A DNA stretch of 36,962 nt from an uncultured bacterium (GTDB taxonomy: Bacteria; Auribacterota; Erginobacteria; Erginobacterales; Erginobacteraceae): positions 1-36,962 of the forward strand of contig CAKZYZ010000045.1 in NCBI GenBank assembly GCA_937885075.1, read 5' to 3'. Below, piece by piece: positions 34,690 through 36,962 of the stretch. The first letter of the stretch is position 1; each line of letters begins with the position of its first letter. A model generated the notes under the pieces. That model had not been told where the DNA came from, ran no database searches, and saw only the letters and a list, made by a program, of their open reading frames with translations. The position numbers and the translations under genes are program-made.

Positions 34690-36315
34690 ATGAGCTATCA
34701 ACCGAAAACAATCATCCTCCCGGAAGGCACGGACTGGGGTTTTCTCCTGAAAGAACCTTATCGCGCGGAATTCGAATCCCTCCTCCCCCCTTTTCTGCGC
34801 AACTGCCGCTGGTTTGGAGGCAAGGCAAAAATTATTTCAGAGACTCATCTGCAAGCCAGAAAATTTCTGCCGGAGAAACAGGATCAAGCCTTGCTCCTGA
34901 TCGTAACCGTCTCTTATCAGAATGCTCCGCCGGAGCGCTATCTCCTCCCTCTATCTTTCCGCTTGACCGAACCGGGCCACCCCCCCCCGGATATCCCGGC
35001 GGCGATGGTCCCGGCCCGGCTCAGGATTGGCGCGCGGGAGGGCATTATCTTCGAGGCGACCTGGGATCCATCTTTCCGGGAGGATTGTTTCCGCTTTATC
35101 TCCCGGAAGAATGTGACCTCTGTGAACCGGAAACAGATCCGGGGGATACCGGGAAAATATCTGGTGGATTGGACCGAAAGCCACGGTTCCATTCCGGAAT
35201 CGAGACTCCTGCGGAAAGAACAGAGTAATACTTCCTTTATCTACGGGAACAATTATTTTCTCAAGATTTATCGCCGGATAACTGAAGGCATCAATCCTGA
35301 AGTTGAGATAATCCGATTTCTCACCGAAGTAGCCGGCTTTCCCCATATCCCCCCCTTCGCCGGGATGATCGAGGAACAATCTTCCGATTCACCGCCGTTC
35401 ACTCTGGGATTGCTCCAGTCCTATGTCGAGCATATCAGTGACGGTTGGACCCACTTCCTGGAGGAGGCCAGGCATTACTTGGCTGAAGGCACTCAGGAAG
35501 CTTCCGATAAACTCCGGAATCCGACAGACCGGGGAAGCAGGACTAATCCGGCCAATACTCGTAGTGCGGGACTTCAGCCCTGCCTGGATGAAGTAAAACT
35601 CTTAGGAAAAAGAACCGCCCAGCTCCATCAGGCATTAGCCTCAGACCCGGTGAACCCGGATTTCTCTCCCGAACCATATTCTCTCTCCGACCGTAAAGAG
35701 CATCTCAACTCATCGCTATCACTACTGGAAGAGACCTTCCTGAGCCTGAAAAATACGGAGAGGAACCTCCCGCCGGGAGTTCGAGTTGAAGCCGGACAAC
35801 TCCGCGAGAGAAAAGCCGCGATTATTAACCGTCTCCGGAAGATAGTGAATCAACCCGATCCGGGACTGAAGATCAGGATTCATGGAGACTATCACCTGGG
35901 ACAGGTCCTCCGTACCGGGGATGATTTCGTAATCATCGACTTCGAGGGAGAACCGGCCCGGCCCATATCCGAACGGAGACAAAAGCGGTCACCCCTGGTA
36001 GATGTCGCCGGTATGATCAGATCATTTCACTACGCCGCTTATGGAGCAATATTTCTCGGCGGAGATCCCACCCCCGAAAGAATAACCACGCTCTCTCCCC
36101 GGGCTGAAGATTGGTATCAGACCGTAAGCGACACCTTCTTAAGATCATACCTGGAAACAATCTCCCGGGGGAAAGCCGATCTTCTCCCTGCTACCCCGGA
36201 GGATCTTAAACGGTTGCTGGATGTATTTCTACTGGAGAAAACAATCTACGAGCTCAACTATGAACTCAATAACCGCCCCGACTGGATAATAATTCCTCTT
36301 CGAGGAATTAAATAA
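34690..36315 (+). CDS. Maltokinase-like phosphotransferase (TreS C-terminal/Pep2-type)
   Basis: FLRNCRWFGGKAKII, IHGDYHLGQVLRTGDDFVIIDFEGEPARPISERRQKRSPLVDVAGMIRSFHYAAYGA. Confidence 0.88.
   Translation: MSYQPKTIILPEGTDWGFLLKEPYRAEFESLLPPFLRNCRWFGGKAKIISETHLQARKFLPEKQDQALLLIVTVSYQNAPPERYLLPLSFRLTEPGHPPPDIPAAMVPARLRIGAREGIIFEATWDPSFREDCFRFISRKNVTSVNRKQIRGIPGKYLVDWTESHGSIPESRLLRKEQSNTSFIYGNNYFLKIYRRITEGINPEVEIIRFLTEVAGFPHIPPFAGMIEEQSSDSPPFTLGLLQSYVEHISDGWTHFLEEARHYLAEGTQEASDKLRNPTDRGSRTNPANTRSAGLQPCLDEVKLLGKRTAQLHQALASDPVNPDFSPEPYSLSDRKEHLNSSLSLLEETFLSLKNTERNLPPGVRVEAGQLRERKAAIINRLRKIVNQPDPGLKIRIHGDYHLGQVLRTGDDFVIIDFEGEPARPISERRQKRSPLVDVAGMIRSFHYAAYGAIFLGGDPTPERITTLSPRAEDWYQTVSDTFLRSYLETISRGKADLLPATPEDLKRLLDVFLLEKTIYELNYELNNRPDWIIIPLRGIK
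35558..35584 (+). repeat. REP-like half element inside the maltokinase-like CDS
   Basis: ctcgtagtgcgggacttcagccctgcc matches 25 of 27 nt of the left arm at 28325-28351. Confidence 0.8.
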
Positions 36316-36353
36316 ATCCACATCTCGAATTATTAGTAATTGTGCTTAACGAG

Positions 36354-36504
36354 TAATAGTTTAGCACGCGTAATAGTTTAGCACGCACATAACTTACCAC
36401 ATGGCAGGGGGTTAAAAAAGGAAATAGCAGGGATATTCGGAGATTTGTGACCATATTATTAAAAATATAGGGTCAAAAAATATAGGGTCAAAAAATATAG
36501 GGTC
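36354..36504. repeat. Short direct repeats: taatagtttagcacgc x2 (36354-36386) and aaaaaatatagggtc x3 (36460-36504)
   Basis: Read directly, upstream of the Y1 transposase ORF. Confidence 0.9.
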
Positions 36505-36551
36505 AAACCTCGACTATTGACAGATAAGCATAGCTTTGGTACTTTAGCACC

Positions 36552-36895
36552 ATGTCAAGACCATTGAGAATTGAATATCCGGGGGCCTGGTATCATGTTA
36601 CTTGCCGGGGGAACCAGAGGTTAAAGATCTTCGGGGATGACAAGGACCGGGCAAGGTTCCTTAAGGCCTTAGCGGCGAGCGCCGAAGCATTTAACGTGGA
36701 AGTACATTGCTATGTACTTTTAAAAAATCACTTCCATTTTTTATTGAGGACCCCGGAGGCAAATCTGGGTCGGTTTATGCACCGCTTTAATACCGCCTAT
36801 ATTACCTATTACAACCTGCGCCATCATCGGAGCGGACATCTCTACCAGGGACGCTATAAGGCCATCCTGGTGGAAGCGGATGAGTATTTATTGGA
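36552..36895 (+). mobile_element. REP-associated tyrosine transposase (Y1_Tnp/IS200-like, RAYT), truncated by contig end
   Basis: MSRPLRIEYPGAWYHVTCRGNQRLKIFGDDKDRARFL...VEVHCYVLLKNHFHFLLRTPEANLGRFMHRFNTAYITYYNLRHHRSGHLYQGRYKAILV; HFHF (HUH-type) motif; C-terminus missing. Confidence 0.92.
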
Positions 36896-36953
36896 AGATC
36901 GGAAGAGCGTCGTGTAGGGAAAGAGTGTAGATCTCGGTGGTCGCCGTATCATT
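36896..36953 (+). other. Illumina universal (P5) adapter, reverse complement, then poly-A
   Basis: AGATCGGAAGAGCGTCGTGTAGGGAAAGAGTGTAGATCTCGGTGGTCGCCGTATCATT. Confidence 0.99.
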
Positions 36954-36962
36954 AAAAAAAAA

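Overview
Window of about 37 kb that looks like one assembled metagenome contig: untrimmed Illumina adapter is present at both ends (63-128 and 36896-36953). The left two thirds (129-22244) is one co-directional (+) metabolic island. It holds three sets, one truncated, of BMP/Nup-type (YufNOPQ-like) ABC transporter genes, two TudS/DUF523-like desulfidase paralogues, a DUF1116 (AllG/YlbE-like) protein, a tandem-duplicated cyclase/metal hydrolase, and a three-subunit xanthine-dehydrogenase-type molybdenum hydroxylase. I read this as a candidate uptake and degradation pathway for an N-heterocycle or nucleobase-like compound. The right third is a mosaic of small genes: ABM, PNPOx-like, DUF4126, NmrA, lipoprotein, CMD/AhpD-like, DUF6951-like, ferritin-like, AlkD, PaaX/Cas2-like regulator, SBP3, a eukaryote-type AroQ chorismate mutase, acetate kinase, maltokinase-like, and a truncated REP-associated (Y1) transposase. 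The most unusual non-coding signals are: (i) intergenic head-to-head arrays of short 7-9 nt words, a different word in each gap and often flanked by a GSCGAGGCG linker; (ii) a PaaX-like gene bracketed by two 38-40 bp palindromes with compensatory changes; (iii) an alkD gene bracketed by an inverted pair of composite repeats; (iv) several palindromes embedded at gene 3' ends; (v) a recurrent GCGCC-N3-GGCGCTAA mini-hairpin near gene starts; (vi) a decayed paralogue of the CMD-like gene. No rRNA, tRNA or CRISPR array was recognised. All calls come from reading the sequence and the supplied ORFs; no searches were run.
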